DNA of 64,000 nt from Pseudomonas sp. PSE14 (GTDB lineage: Bacteria; Pseudomonadota; Gammaproteobacteria; Pseudomonadales; Pseudomonadaceae): positions 3,782,001 through 3,846,000 of the forward strand of contig NZ_CP115669.1 in assembly GCF_029203285.1 (NCBI RefSeq). Reading direction: 5' to 3'. The translations under genes were made by a program, and so were the position numbers. How positions within the stretch are numbered: position 1 is the first letter of the stretch; the number at the start of each line of letters is the position of its first letter. A model generated the notes under the pieces. The model was not told the DNA's origin. It searched no databases and saw only the letters and a program-made list of their open reading frames with translations. Positions 18,251 through 25,819 of this stretch are shown one piece after another.

Positions 18251-19456
18251 TCAAACCCTTTCGATAATCGTCGCGATGCCCATGCCGCCGCCCACGCAGA
18301 GGGTGGCCAGGCCGTAGCGCAGGTTGCGCCGCTCCAGCTCGTCCAGCAGTGTGCCGAGGATCATGCAGCCGGTGGCGCCCAGCGGGTGGCCCATGGCGAT
18401 GGAGCCGCCGTTGACGTTGACCTTGCTCTCGGGCACGCCCATGTCCTTCATGAACTTCATCACTACCGAGGCGAAGGCTTCGTTCACCTCATAAAGGTCG
18501 ATGTCCTCGGCCTTGAGGCCCGCCTTGGCCAGCGCCTTGCGGGTGGCCGGCGCAGGGCCGGTGAGCATGATGGTCGGGTCGGTGCTGGTCACCGCGGTGG
18601 CGACGATGCGCCCGCGCGCCTTCAGGCCCAGCTCGCGGCCCTTGGCTTCGGAGCCGATGAGCATGGCGGCGGCGCCGTCGACGATGCCGGAGCTGTTGCC
18701 CGGCGTGTGCACGTGCTCGATGCGCTCGACGAAGCTGTATTTGCGCAGCGCGGTAGCGTCGAAACCCATCTGCCCCATCATCTCGAAGCTGGGCTTGAGC
18801 GCACCAAGGCCTTCGAGGGTGGAGTCGCCGCGGATGAATTCATCGTGGTCGAGCAGAACGATGCCGTTCTGGTCGGTCACCGGCACCAGGGACCTGCCGA
18901 ACAGTCCTTCGGCGCGGGCCTTGGCGGCCTTCTGCTGGGAGCGCAGGGCGAAGGCATCCACATCGGCGCGGCTGAAGCCCTCCAGGGTGGCGATCAGGTC
19001 GGCGCCGATGCCCTGGGGCACGAAGCTGGTGTGCAGGTTGGTTTCCGGGTCCAGCGCCCAGGGACCGCCGTCGGAGCCCATGGGCACGCGGGACATGGAT
19101 TCCACGCCGCCGACCACCACCAGGTCCTCGAAGCCCGAGCGCACCTTCATGGCGCCCAGGTTGACCGCTTCCAGGCCCGAGGCGCAGAAGCGGTTGATCT
19201 GCACGCCGGCAACCTGCTCGTCCCAGTCGGCCACCAGCGCGGCGGTCTTGGCGATGTCCGCACCCTGGTCGCCCACCGGGGTCACGCAGCCCAGGACGAT
19301 GTCGTCGACCTGGGCGGTATCGAGCTGGTTGCGCTGTTGCAACGCGCGCAGGACGCCGGCCATCAGGTTGACCGGCTTGACGCTGTGCAGCGCGCCGTCC
19401 TTCTTGCCTTTGCCGCGGGGAGTACGCACCGCGTCGTAAATGAATGCTTCGGTCAT
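18251..19456 (-). CDS. Acetyl-CoA acyltransferase (thiolase, FadA-like)
   Basis: Thiolytic cleavage of 3-ketoacyl-CoA, 401 residues. The acylated nucleophile Cys91 is in [13 protein letters not shown], the His in [13 protein letters not shown], and the second Cys in [10 protein letters not shown]. The ATG at 19456 ([10 protein letters not shown]) has an AAGAGAG ribosome-binding site; a longer frame reaches 19483 but adds no family sequence. First gene of the two-gene beta-oxidation operon. Confidence 0.93.
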   Translation of the reverse strand: MTEAFIYDAVRTPRGKGKKDGALHSVKPVNLMAGVLRALQQRNQLDTAQVDDIVLGCVTPVGDQGADIAKTAALVADWDEQVAGVQINRFCASGLEAVNLGAMKVRSGFEDLVVVGGVESMSRVPMGSDGGPWALDPETNLHTSFVPQGIGADLIATLEGFSRADVDAFALRSQQKAAKARAEGLFGRSLVPVTDQNGIVLLDHDEFIRGDSTLEGLGALKPSFEMMGQMGFDATALRKYSFVERIEHVHTPGNSSGIVDGAAAMLIGSEAKGRELGLKARGRIVATAVTSTDPTIMLTGPAPATRKALAKAGLKAEDIDLYEVNEAFASVVMKFMKDMGVPESKVNVNGGSIAMGHPLGATGCMILGTLLDELERRNLRYGLATLCVGGGMGIATIIERV

Positions 19457-19570
19457 GGCGTTCTCTCTTAGAGTTGTCGTCACGCAGGCGTGGCGTGTCG
19501 GCCTACCTTAGCGGCGTGGCGGACACCGACAATGACCGCAGCGCTCAGGCGCATTGACCGTCACGCTCAA

Positions 19571-19599
19571 CCTCCGACCGGCGGCCCTGGGGTCGGAGG
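19571..19599. other. Strong hairpin in a 425-bp intergenic region
   Basis: CCTCCGACC and GGTCGGAGG form a perfect 9-bp stem around an 11-nt loop, with no T-tract beside it. It lies between the thiolase start (19456) and a small membrane-protein gene (19882). Apart from this hairpin nothing else is evident there; a 5' regulatory role is possible. Confidence 0.4.
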
Positions 19600-19881
19600 C
19601 TCTGGAAAAGGCCTGCGCAAGAAGCCGGACAAACGGTCGATCTGCGGGCCAGAGCTGTCACACCGGGGTCATATAGATGGAATATGCCTGGAACTGCAGG
19701 ATTTGTTGCCAGATGGTCTAAGCCCACGCCGCACTAGGCTTAGACTCCATTTTGCAGACACTGCGAAAAGTGCCGCTGCCGGGTTTTGCCGGGGCGGTCA
19801 GAAGCCAGGGCGCAGTCTCCACTGCCGACAGGCCGTGAGTGCGGATCGGAACCGCGCCAACAACAAGAAAGGCGGAAGGCC

Positions 19882-19986
19882 ATGATGGATCATCAACAAT
19901 CAAGAAAATGGCGTCAGGCTAGCCTGATCGTCTTTGCCACCACAGTGGTGCTGATCATCCCCAATCTGAGTCGTCTGGTCGGCTAG
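19882..19986 (+). CDS. Very small single-span membrane protein, 34 aa
   Basis: Ribosome-binding site GGCGGAAGG six bases before ATGATG. The peptide starts with a polar basic stretch (MMDHQQSRKWRQ) followed by one hydrophobic helix (ASLIVFATTVVLIIPNL). This is the arrangement of many small inner-membrane regulatory proteins. No homologue named. Confidence 0.6.
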   Translation: MMDHQQSRKWRQASLIVFATTVVLIIPNLSRLVG

Positions 19987-20121
19987 GGACAACAAACCGG
20001 CGATCCCGTTGCTGCGCACCGCGTGCCGCCACTCGCGAGCCACGGTCAACGCAGCGCGGGAGTCACCTCCTCTCTTCTGCTATGGTTCGGCGGCCCTCTC
20101 CGTTCACGGAACCGAACCTCC

Positions 20122-20994
20122 ATGCGCCCACTGCTGCTGTCCTTGCTTCTGCTCTGCCCCACGACTTTCGCCGCCACCCTGACCCTGGAACTGCCCACTG
20201 GCCAGCACCGCCTGAGCACCGAACAGTTGCTGGCCAACCCCAAGGCGCAGGACATCGAGATTCCCGCTGACGTCTCCTACAACCGCACCATGCATTACCG
20301 CGCGGTGCCCCTGGCCGCGCTGCTGGAGGGCGTGAAGTCCAGCGACCACCTTCAAGCCGTGGCGCTGGATGGTTTCGCCGCCGAACTGCCGGCCGCGCCG
20401 CTGCTGGCGAGCCAGGGCTCGCGCGCCTGGCTGGCCATCGAGGAGCCGAACAAGCCCTGGCCGGAGCTGGCCGCCGGCAAGCCCTCGGCCGGCCCGTTCT
20501 ACCTGGTCTGGACCGACCCCAAGGTCGCTGGCATCGGGCCCGAGCAGTGGCCCTTCCAGGTCGCCAGCATCCGCTACCTGAAGCCGCTGGCCGAACGCTT
20601 CCCCGCCCTGCTGCCGGCCAAGGACGCGTCGAAGCAGGTGCGCTCGGGCTTCGCCCAGTTCCAGAAGAACTGCCTGGCCTGCCACCGCCTCAATGGCGCC
20701 GGCGACTCGCAGTTCGGCCCGGACCTGAACGTGCCGCACAACCCGACCGAGTACTTCGCCAGCGGCTATCTGAAGCAGTACATCCGCGACCCGCAGAGCC
20801 TTCGGCACTGGCCGGAAGCGCGGATGAAAGGCTTCGCGCCGGAAGTGATCAGCGACCAGGAGCTGGATCAGATCGTGGCTTACCTCAAGCACATGGCAGG
20901 GCGGAAGGTGAAGGCCGGAGCTGATCGGCAAGGTCGGTGCGGCGACGGTTCGCGAGCAAGCTCACTCCTACCTGAAATATCGTGCCAGGGCTAA
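20122..20994 (+). CDS. Exported cytochrome c-like protein with C-terminal heme domain
   Basis: A 290-residue periplasmic protein. Residues 1-18 are a signal peptide (LLLSLLLLCPTTFA). An N-terminal domain of about 150 residues resembles oxidoreductase molybdopterin-type folds (FYLVWTDPKVAGIGPEQWPF), and a C-terminal cytochrome c domain has heme motif CLACH (Cys184-His188) with Met in the MKGF region as a possible distal ligand. The last about 17 residues are encoded by a REP palindrome (20946-20971) that supplies the reading frame to the stop, so the tail is probably not native to the family. Confidence 0.82.
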   Translation: MRPLLLSLLLLCPTTFAATLTLELPTGQHRLSTEQLLANPKAQDIEIPADVSYNRTMHYRAVPLAALLEGVKSSDHLQAVALDGFAAELPAAPLLASQGSRAWLAIEEPNKPWPELAAGKPSAGPFYLVWTDPKVAGIGPEQWPFQVASIRYLKPLAERFPALLPAKDASKQVRSGFAQFQKNCLACHRLNGAGDSQFGPDLNVPHNPTEYFASGYLKQYIRDPQSLRHWPEARMKGFAPEVISDQELDQIVAYLKHMAGRKVKAGADRQGRCGDGSRASSLLPEISCQG

Positions 20995-21124
20995 CCCTCT
21001 CCCCCGCCCTGGCTGCGCGCCCCGCTCCGAAGGGAGAGGGAGCTATCCGTGCCGGCTGACGCTAAAGTTTCAGCCGGCGCCAAACCAGTCCCCTCTCCCT
21101 TCAGGGAGAGGGTTAGGGAGAGGG
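20946..21124. repeat. REP unit plus CCCTCTCCC-type inverted repeat
   Basis: A REP unit at 20946-20971 overlaps the 3' end of the cytochrome gene. It is followed at about 20995-21124 by an element with CCCTCTCCC...GGGAGAGGG ends, about 130 bp, related to the 31.5-kb and 58.9-kb copies. No gene lies between 20995 and 21220. Confidence 0.8.
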
Positions 21125-21220
21125 CAATCCAGGCACGGACTCTCAGAGAAAGACAGTTGCTCCTACGAAAGCACGCGGAGTGGCGGAGGTCCGCTCGCGC
21201 CCCCGCCCGAACACCGAGCG

Positions 21221-21955
21221 TCAGTGCCAGTAATCCCCCGGCGGCGCCGGCAGTTCGCCCAGCAACTGCCGCAACCCTGCGCCCCATTGCCCGCGGATGC
21301 CCTCGAAGTACGGGTCGCCCTCCTGGATGCGGTACCCCGCCGGCACCTGCAGGCTGCCCTCGCGGTACACCAGCAGGTCCAGCGGCATGCCCACCGAAAG
21401 GTTGCTGCGGATGGTCGAGTCGAAGCTGATCAGCGCACAGCGCAGGGCCTGCTCCAGCGGGGTGGCGTAGCTCATGGCGCGGTCGATGATCGGCTTGCCG
21501 TACTTGCTCTCGCCGATCTGGAAGTACGGCGTGTCGCGGGTGGATTCGATGAAGTTGCCCTGCGGGTAGACGTTGAACAGGCGCGGCACTTCTTCGCCGA
21601 TCTGCCCGCCGACCAGGAAGGAGCTGCCCAGGTCGACCCCCTGGTTCTGCCCGATGTTCTCGTCGTGGTCGACCACCTCGCGCAGCGTCGAGCCCACCAG
21701 CCGGGCTGCCTCGAACAGATTCTCGACATTGCCCAGGTTCGCCTCGTCGCTGCCCATGCGCTGGCGCAGCACGCTGATCACCGACTGCGAGGTAGCCAGG
21801 TTGCCGGCGCTCTGCACCACGATCAGGCGCTCGCCGGGCGTGCCGAAGATATGCAGCTTGCGGAATACGGCGATGTTGTCGACGCCAGCGTTGGTGCGCG
21901 AATCGGAAACGAAGACCAGGCCCTGGGCAAGGTTCATGGCGACGCAATAGGTCAT
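21221..21955 (-). CDS. Anbu (proteasome-like ancestral beta subunit) peptidase
   Basis: A 244-residue Ntn-hydrolase of the Anbu family. The N-terminus M-TYCVAMNLAQGLVFVSDSRTN puts Thr2 in the nucleophile position after Met removal. An Asp in SDSRTN and a Lys in FRKLHIFG fit the catalytic positions of proteasome beta subunits. Anbu proteins assemble into open helical or ring-like structures. It is the last gene of a four-gene operon with ATP-grasp, alpha-E and transglutaminase proteins, a known conserved association; the substrate is unknown. Confidence 0.93.
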   Translation of the reverse strand: MTYCVAMNLAQGLVFVSDSRTNAGVDNIAVFRKLHIFGTPGERLIVVQSAGNLATSQSVISVLRQRMGSDEANLGNVENLFEAARLVGSTLREVVDHDENIGQNQGVDLGSSFLVGGQIGEEVPRLFNVYPQGNFIESTRDTPYFQIGESKYGKPIIDRAMSYATPLEQALRCALISFDSTIRSNLSVGMPLDLLVYREGSLQVPAGYRIQEGDPYFEGIRGQWGAGLRQLLGELPAPPGDYWH

Positions 21956-22034
21956 AGCGGTCTCATGACTGTCTTTTTGGCGGAGGGAACTGGCACCGAT
22001 CTTATGCCGGTGCCGGTCCGCGCGCCACGCATCC

Positions 22035-22844
22035 TCACTGCTGCGCCTGCTGCATCTGTTGCAGGTGCCCCGGCGCCACGGTGACGCGGGCGTGCATCTG
22101 CTCGCCGCCGCCGCCCCGACGCATGCCGCGCACCGGGCAGGCGTCGAGGTAGTCCAGGCCGACGGCCAGTTTCAGGTGGCGCTCCGGGCGATCCAGCACG
22201 TTGGTCACGTCGAAGCTGTACCAGGCGTCATCCAACCAGGCTTCGGCCCAGGCGTGGCTGGCCAGGTGCTCCTCGGCGTCGGTGTAGAGGTAACCGGAGA
22301 CATAGCGCGCCGGCACGCCCAGGTGACGCAGGCAGGCGAGGAAGGCGTGGGCATGGTCCTGGCAGACGCCCTGCCCCGCGGCGAAGGCTTCGGCGGCGGT
22401 GCTGTCGACCTGGGTCGAGCCGGGCACGTAGACGATGCGCTCGTGCAACGCCTGCATCAGCTTGATCATTGCCTTGCGGTCGCGCTGTTCCGCGCACTGG
22501 GCGCGGGCGAATTCCTGCAGCGCACCGTCGGCCAGGGTCAGGCGGGTGCTGCGCAGAAAGGGCAGCGGCGACAGGTGATCGTGCTCACGTTCGTTCTCCA
22601 CGTCGATCTCCACGTGGCCATGGGCGGCGATGACGATGGCTTCGTGGGGCTCGTCCAGGGTCAGTACGTGGAGGATGTTGCCGTAGGCATCGCGCTGCGG
22701 ATGTGCCGGGCGCGGCAGGTGCAACTGCCAGTCGAGCACGTGCTGGCGTTCACTTTCCTGCGGGGTCAGGCGCAGGTACTGGATGCTCGCGCGCACCTGG
22801 TCTTCGTAGCGGTAGGTGGTGTCATGGCGGATGGAGAGTTTCAT
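22035..22844 (-). CDS. Transglutaminase-like protease of the Anbu operon
   Basis: A 269-residue protein with an N-terminal beta domain (SIRHDTTYRYEDQVRASIQY) and a transglutaminase core: Cys in GQGVCQDHAHAF, His in SHAWAEAWLDD and Asp in FDVTN, the usual triad. Probably cytoplasmic, as no signal peptide is seen. The start overlaps the alpha-E stop by 4 bp, so translation is coupled; 79 bp separate it from anbu. Confidence 0.92.
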   Translation of the reverse strand: MKLSIRHDTTYRYEDQVRASIQYLRLTPQESERQHVLDWQLHLPRPAHPQRDAYGNILHVLTLDEPHEAIVIAAHGHVEIDVENEREHDHLSPLPFLRSTRLTLADGALQEFARAQCAEQRDRKAMIKLMQALHERIVYVPGSTQVDSTAAEAFAAGQGVCQDHAHAFLACLRHLGVPARYVSGYLYTDAEEHLASHAWAEAWLDDAWYSFDVTNVLDRPERHLKLAVGLDYLDACPVRGMRRGGGGEQMHARVTVAPGHLQQMQQAQQ

Positions 22845-23791
22845 GCGGCCTCCAGGTACGAGCTGTGAATGGCGTTGGCGAGCTGGCGTACCAGCCCAAT
22901 GTGATCAGTGATCCAGGGATGCAGGCCGCTGCCCAGCACCTCGTCGATGCCGGTATAGCGCACCCGCGCCTCCAGCTCGGCGGCCAGGCGCTGGGCCGGG
23001 CGGCCGTTGGCGCCGGGCAGGCTGGCGAGGATCTGGCGCAGCTCCTCGGCGCAGGCCAGCAGCGAACGCGGCACGTCCTCGCGCAGCAGCAGGAGTTCGG
23101 CGATGTTCCGTACGTTGAGCGCATCGCGGTAAAGCTCGGTGTAACCCTCGAAGGCCGACAGCGCGCGCAGCAGCGCCGTCCATTGGTAGTAGCCGCGCGC
23201 CGAACCCTCGGCCGGGCCGGCGCCGCGCTCGCCCAGCACCTGCTGGCGCGCATCGAGCAGGCGCAGGGTGTTGTCGGCGCGCTCAATGTAGGTGCCCAGG
23301 CGGATGAAGTGAAAGGCGTCGTTGCGCATGCTGGTGCCGAGGGTGGCACCGCGGAACAGGTGGGAGCGGTCCTTCACCCATTCGCAGAAGTGACTGATGC
23401 CGTAGCGCAGCAGACCCTGTTGGGCGATGTCGCGCATCTCCAGCCAGGTAGCGTTGATGTTCTCCCACATGTCGGTGGTGATGCGCCCGCGCACCGCATG
23501 GGCGCCGGCGCGTGCGGCGCCGAAGCAGGAGTAGATGCTCGCCGGATTCTGCGCATCCAGGGCAAAGAAATTCAGCATGCGCTCGGCGTGCAGCTCGCCG
23601 TGTCGGGCGAGGTAGGCGTCGAGGTTGCCGGTGATCTGCAGCGGCATGGCCAGTTCCTCCAGGCCATTGCCACGGTCGTCCTGGGGCATCAGCGACAGCG
23701 AGTAGGACACGTCGAGCATGCGCGCGAGGTTCTCGGCACGCTCCAGGTAGCGCGACATCCAGTACAGGTCGGAAGCGGTACGGCTCAGCAT
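22841..23791 (-). CDS. Alpha-E domain protein (DUF403) of the Anbu operon
   Basis: A 316-residue all-helical protein opening MLSRTASDLYWMSRYLERAENLAR, the typical start of the alpha-E family. Its ribosome-binding site (AAGGA) lies inside the left arm of a 24-bp inverted repeat, and a 57-codon ORF stops 18 bp before its ATG. Function in the Anbu and ATP-grasp system unresolved; some relatives are linked to peptide ligation or glutamate-like modification. Confidence 0.92.
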   Translation of the reverse strand: MLSRTASDLYWMSRYLERAENLARMLDVSYSLSLMPQDDRGNGLEELAMPLQITGNLDAYLARHGELHAERMLNFFALDAQNPASIYSCFGAARAGAHAVRGRITTDMWENINATWLEMRDIAQQGLLRYGISHFCEWVKDRSHLFRGATLGTSMRNDAFHFIRLGTYIERADNTLRLLDARQQVLGERGAGPAEGSARGYYQWTALLRALSAFEGYTELYRDALNVRNIAELLLLREDVPRSLLACAEELRQILASLPGANGRPAQRLAAELEARVRYTGIDEVLGSGLHPWITDHIGLVRQLANAIHSSYLEAA

Positions 23792-23796
23792 GATGC

Positions 23797-24059
23797 GGTG
23801 TGTCCTTACAGTTAATGGCGAACCACGTTGGTGATGGGGGCCTGCCAGGCTAGACGCGGGACGCCGGTGATGGTCGTCCCCTCACCTAGTTCCGCAACGA
23901 CGCATGGCAGGCTCACAGCGCCAACCCGCAGGGCTGTGCCCCAAAAGGCGCAAGCTGGCAAAACTCCTGTTTCATCGGTATTCACTGAAACCTCCTTCTC
24001 ATCTGCGCCTTGCGTCTTTTGGGGCGCAGCGGGGTCGTCATTAACTGTGAGGACGCACC
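23797..24059. repeat. Nested inverted-repeat segment inside the Anbu operon
   Basis: Outer arms at 23797-23820 and 24036-24059 are 24 bp long and match at 21 positions as inverted repeats. Inner arms at 23933-23954 and 24009-24030 are 22 bp with two mismatches. The loop between the inner arms (23955-24008) contains AAGGAGG and the GTG of a small ORF; the outer left arm contains the alpha-E ribosome-binding site. Either a small non-autonomous insertion or an RNA control segment. Confidence 0.75.
23812..23985 (-). CDS. Candidate 57-aa small protein between ATP-grasp and alpha-E genes
   Basis: GTG start six bases after AAGGAGG on the minus strand; 57 codons ending in TAA within the outer inverted-repeat arm, 18 bp before the alpha-E ATG. 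The translation begins VNTDETGVLPACAFWG and ends WQAPITNVVRH, with two Cys and no membrane helix. Third-position GC is lower than in the neighbouring genes, so it may be a recent insertion or a leader peptide rather than a conserved protein. Confidence 0.4.
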   Translation of the reverse strand: MNTDETGVLPACAFWGTALRVGAVSLPCVVAELGEGTTITGVPRLAWQAPITNVVRH

Positions 24060-24061
24060 GC

Positions 24062-25471
24062 CTACTCCACCACCCAGGTGTCCTTGGTACCGCCGCCCTG
24101 CGACGAGTTGACCACCAGTGAGCCTTCGCGCAGCGCCACGCGGGTCAGGCCGCCGGGCACCAGGCGCACGTTGTCCGGCGCGGACAGCACGAAGGGCCGC
24201 AGATCGATGTGGCGCGGCGCAATGCCGTTCTCGACGAAGGTCGGACAGGTCGACAGGCTCAGCGTTGGCTGTGCGATGTAGGCCTCCGGACGCGCCATCA
24301 GCCGCGCACGGAAGGCTTCGATCTCGGCCGTGCTCGACGCCGGGCCGACCAGCATGCCGTAGCCGCCGGAACCCTGGGCTTCCTTGACCACCAGTTCGGG
24401 CAGGTGCGCCAGCACGTGGGACAGGTCCTGCGGGCGGCGGCATTGCCAGGTCGGCACGTTGTGCAGGATGGGTTCCTGGTCCAGGTAGAAACGGATCATC
24501 TCCGGCACGTAGGGGTAGATGGACTTGTCGTCGGCCACGCCGGTGCCGATGGCGTTGGCCAGCACCACGTTGCCGGCGCGGTAGGCGGCCAGCAGGCCGG
24601 GCACGCCGAGCATGGAGTCGGGGTTGAAGGCCAGCGGGTCGAGGAAGTCGTCGTCCACCCGGCGGTAGATCACATCCACCGGCATCGGGCCGGCGGTGGT
24701 ACGCATGTAGACGCGCTCGTCGCGGACGAACAGGTCGGCGCCCTCCACCAGCTCCACGCCCATTTCGCGAGCGAGGAAGGCATGTTCGAAATAGGCGCTG
24801 TTGAAGCGGCCGGGCGTCAGCACCACCACACAGGGCTGCTCCACTTGGCTGGCCTGGCGCAGGGTGTCGAGCAACAGGTTCGGGTAGTGGTCGATGGGCG
24901 CGATGCGCTGGGCGCCGAACAGTTCGGGGAACAGGCGCATCATCATCTTGCGGTTCTCCAGCATGTAGGAGACGCCGCTGGGGGTACGCAGGTTGTCTTC
25001 GAGGACGTAGTAGGCGCCGTTGCCATCGCGCACCAGGTCGATGCCGGCGATGTGCGCGTAGACGTTGCCGGGCACGTCCAGGCCCTGCATGGCCAGTTGG
25101 TACTGGTCGTTGGCCAGGACCTGCTCGGGCGGGATCAGGCCTTCCTTGAGGATGCGCTGGTCGTGGTAAAGGTCGGCGAGGAACAGGTTGAGCGCCTGCA
25201 CGCGCTGGATGCAGCCGGACTCGATGGTCTTCCACTCGCTGGCGGGGATGCTGCGCGGGATGGTGTCGAAGGGAATCAGGCGTTCGGTGCCCTGGTCGTC
25301 GCCGTAGAGGGTGAAGGTGATCCCGGCGCGATAGAACAGCAGGTCGGCCTCGCGACGACGCTGTTGCAGCTGTTCTCCGGGCATGTCCGCCAGCCAGCGG
25401 GCGAACTCCGTGTAGTGCGGTCGGCAGGCGCCAGCGGCGTCATGCATTTCGTCATAGAACACCCGAGCCAT
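24062..25471 (-). CDS. Circularly permuted type-2 ATP-grasp protein of the Anbu operon
   Basis: A 469-residue permuted ATP-grasp (DUF404/DUF407) protein. Visible landmarks are VEQPCVVVLTPGRFNSAYFEH, VANAIGTGVADDKSIYPYVPEM-like nucleotide-binding strands and KEAQGSGGYGMLVGP, a glycine-rich ATP loop. The family is expected to form an amide bond with ATP. First gene of the operon; ribosome-binding site AAGGAG before ATG, with a sigma-54-type promoter at 25516-25530 about 45 bp upstream. Confidence 0.93.
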   Translation of the reverse strand: MARVFYDEMHDAAGACRPHYTEFARWLADMPGEQLQQRRREADLLFYRAGITFTLYGDDQGTERLIPFDTIPRSIPASEWKTIESGCIQRVQALNLFLADLYHDQRILKEGLIPPEQVLANDQYQLAMQGLDVPGNVYAHIAGIDLVRDGNGAYYVLEDNLRTPSGVSYMLENRKMMMRLFPELFGAQRIAPIDHYPNLLLDTLRQASQVEQPCVVVLTPGRFNSAYFEHAFLAREMGVELVEGADLFVRDERVYMRTTAGPMPVDVIYRRVDDDFLDPLAFNPDSMLGVPGLLAAYRAGNVVLANAIGTGVADDKSIYPYVPEMIRFYLDQEPILHNVPTWQCRRPQDLSHVLAHLPELVVKEAQGSGGYGMLVGPASSTAEIEAFRARLMARPEAYIAQPTLSLSTCPTFVENGIAPRHIDLRPFVLSAPDNVRLVPGGLTRVALREGSLVVNSSQGGGTKDTWVVE

Positions 25472-25515
25472 CTTCTACTCCTTGCTGCCGCTTGTCCTCG
25501 GTTGGGAAGACCATC

Positions 25516-25530
25516 GCAAGGCCCGTGCCA
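25516..25530 (-). promoter_or_regulatory. Sigma-54 promoter of the Anbu operon
   Basis: On the minus strand TGGCACGGGCCTTGC matches the RpoN consensus TGGCACG-N4-TTGC exactly, with GG and GC ten bases apart. A start site about 12 bases downstream would give a leader of some 30 nt before the ATP-grasp ATG. Confidence 0.85.
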
Positions 25531-25548
25531 GAGGTCGATTTCCTTTTG

Positions 25549-25561
25549 ATTCAACGGTTTG
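25549..25561. promoter_or_regulatory. IHF-like site between the NtrC box and the sigma-54 promoter
   Basis: ATTCAACGGTTTG fits the IHF core WATCAA-N4-TTR with one mismatch and lies between activator and promoter sites, where IHF bends DNA for sigma-54 activation. Single weak match, so tentative. Confidence 0.4.
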
Positions 25562-25582
25562 CAAAGACCAACCGAACGCCTC

Positions 25583-25597
25583 GCACCCCCTTGGTGC
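25583..25597. promoter_or_regulatory. NtrC-like binding site
   Basis: GCACC-CCCTT-GGTGC is a perfect match to the core of the NtrC box (GCACC-N5-GGTGC). It lies about 85 bp upstream of the predicted Anbu-operon start site, and upstream of the divergent transporter operon. Confidence 0.65.
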
Positions 25598-25650
25598 GCT
25601 TTGTCGGCCGGTGCGTCCCGGCACGCCCCGTTTGGGGCCGCAAAGGCCAA

Positions 25651-25666
25651 CGGGCGGGGCTTTGCA
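25651..25666 (+). promoter_or_regulatory. Weak sigma-54 promoter candidate for the ABC transporter operon
   Basis: CGGGCGGGGCTTTGCA has the GG and GC ten bases apart and the TTTGCA -12 box, but CAC of the -24 box is replaced. It would give a leader of about 140 nt before the binding-protein gene. Confidence 0.35.
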
Positions 25667-25819
25667 GGGCGCAGGGGGCTTTCTTGTCAGTCTCTGGGGC
25701 CGGAACTACGCTGCAAGAGCCCCCTCCCGATAGGGCACATCGCTATCAACCAGATGCCGACCTTACGGCGCGGTTCGGCCGCAGAGGCTCCGACAACGAA
25801 GAACAACAGGAGTCGATTC

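Noticed and set aside
16418-19471. 1017-codon plus-strand open frame
   Set aside because: It is the mirror frame of the FadB-like and thiolase genes in high-GC DNA; its translation is His/Gln/Gly-rich with no recognisable domain.
23797-24059. Insertion sequence with transposase
   Set aside because: The inverted repeats enclose only a 57-codon ORF with no transposase features and no obvious target-site duplication.
25559-25819. N-terminal extension of the binding protein by 87 codons
   Set aside because: It crosses the control region and lacks a ribosome-binding site; the ATG at 25820 gives a proper signal peptide.
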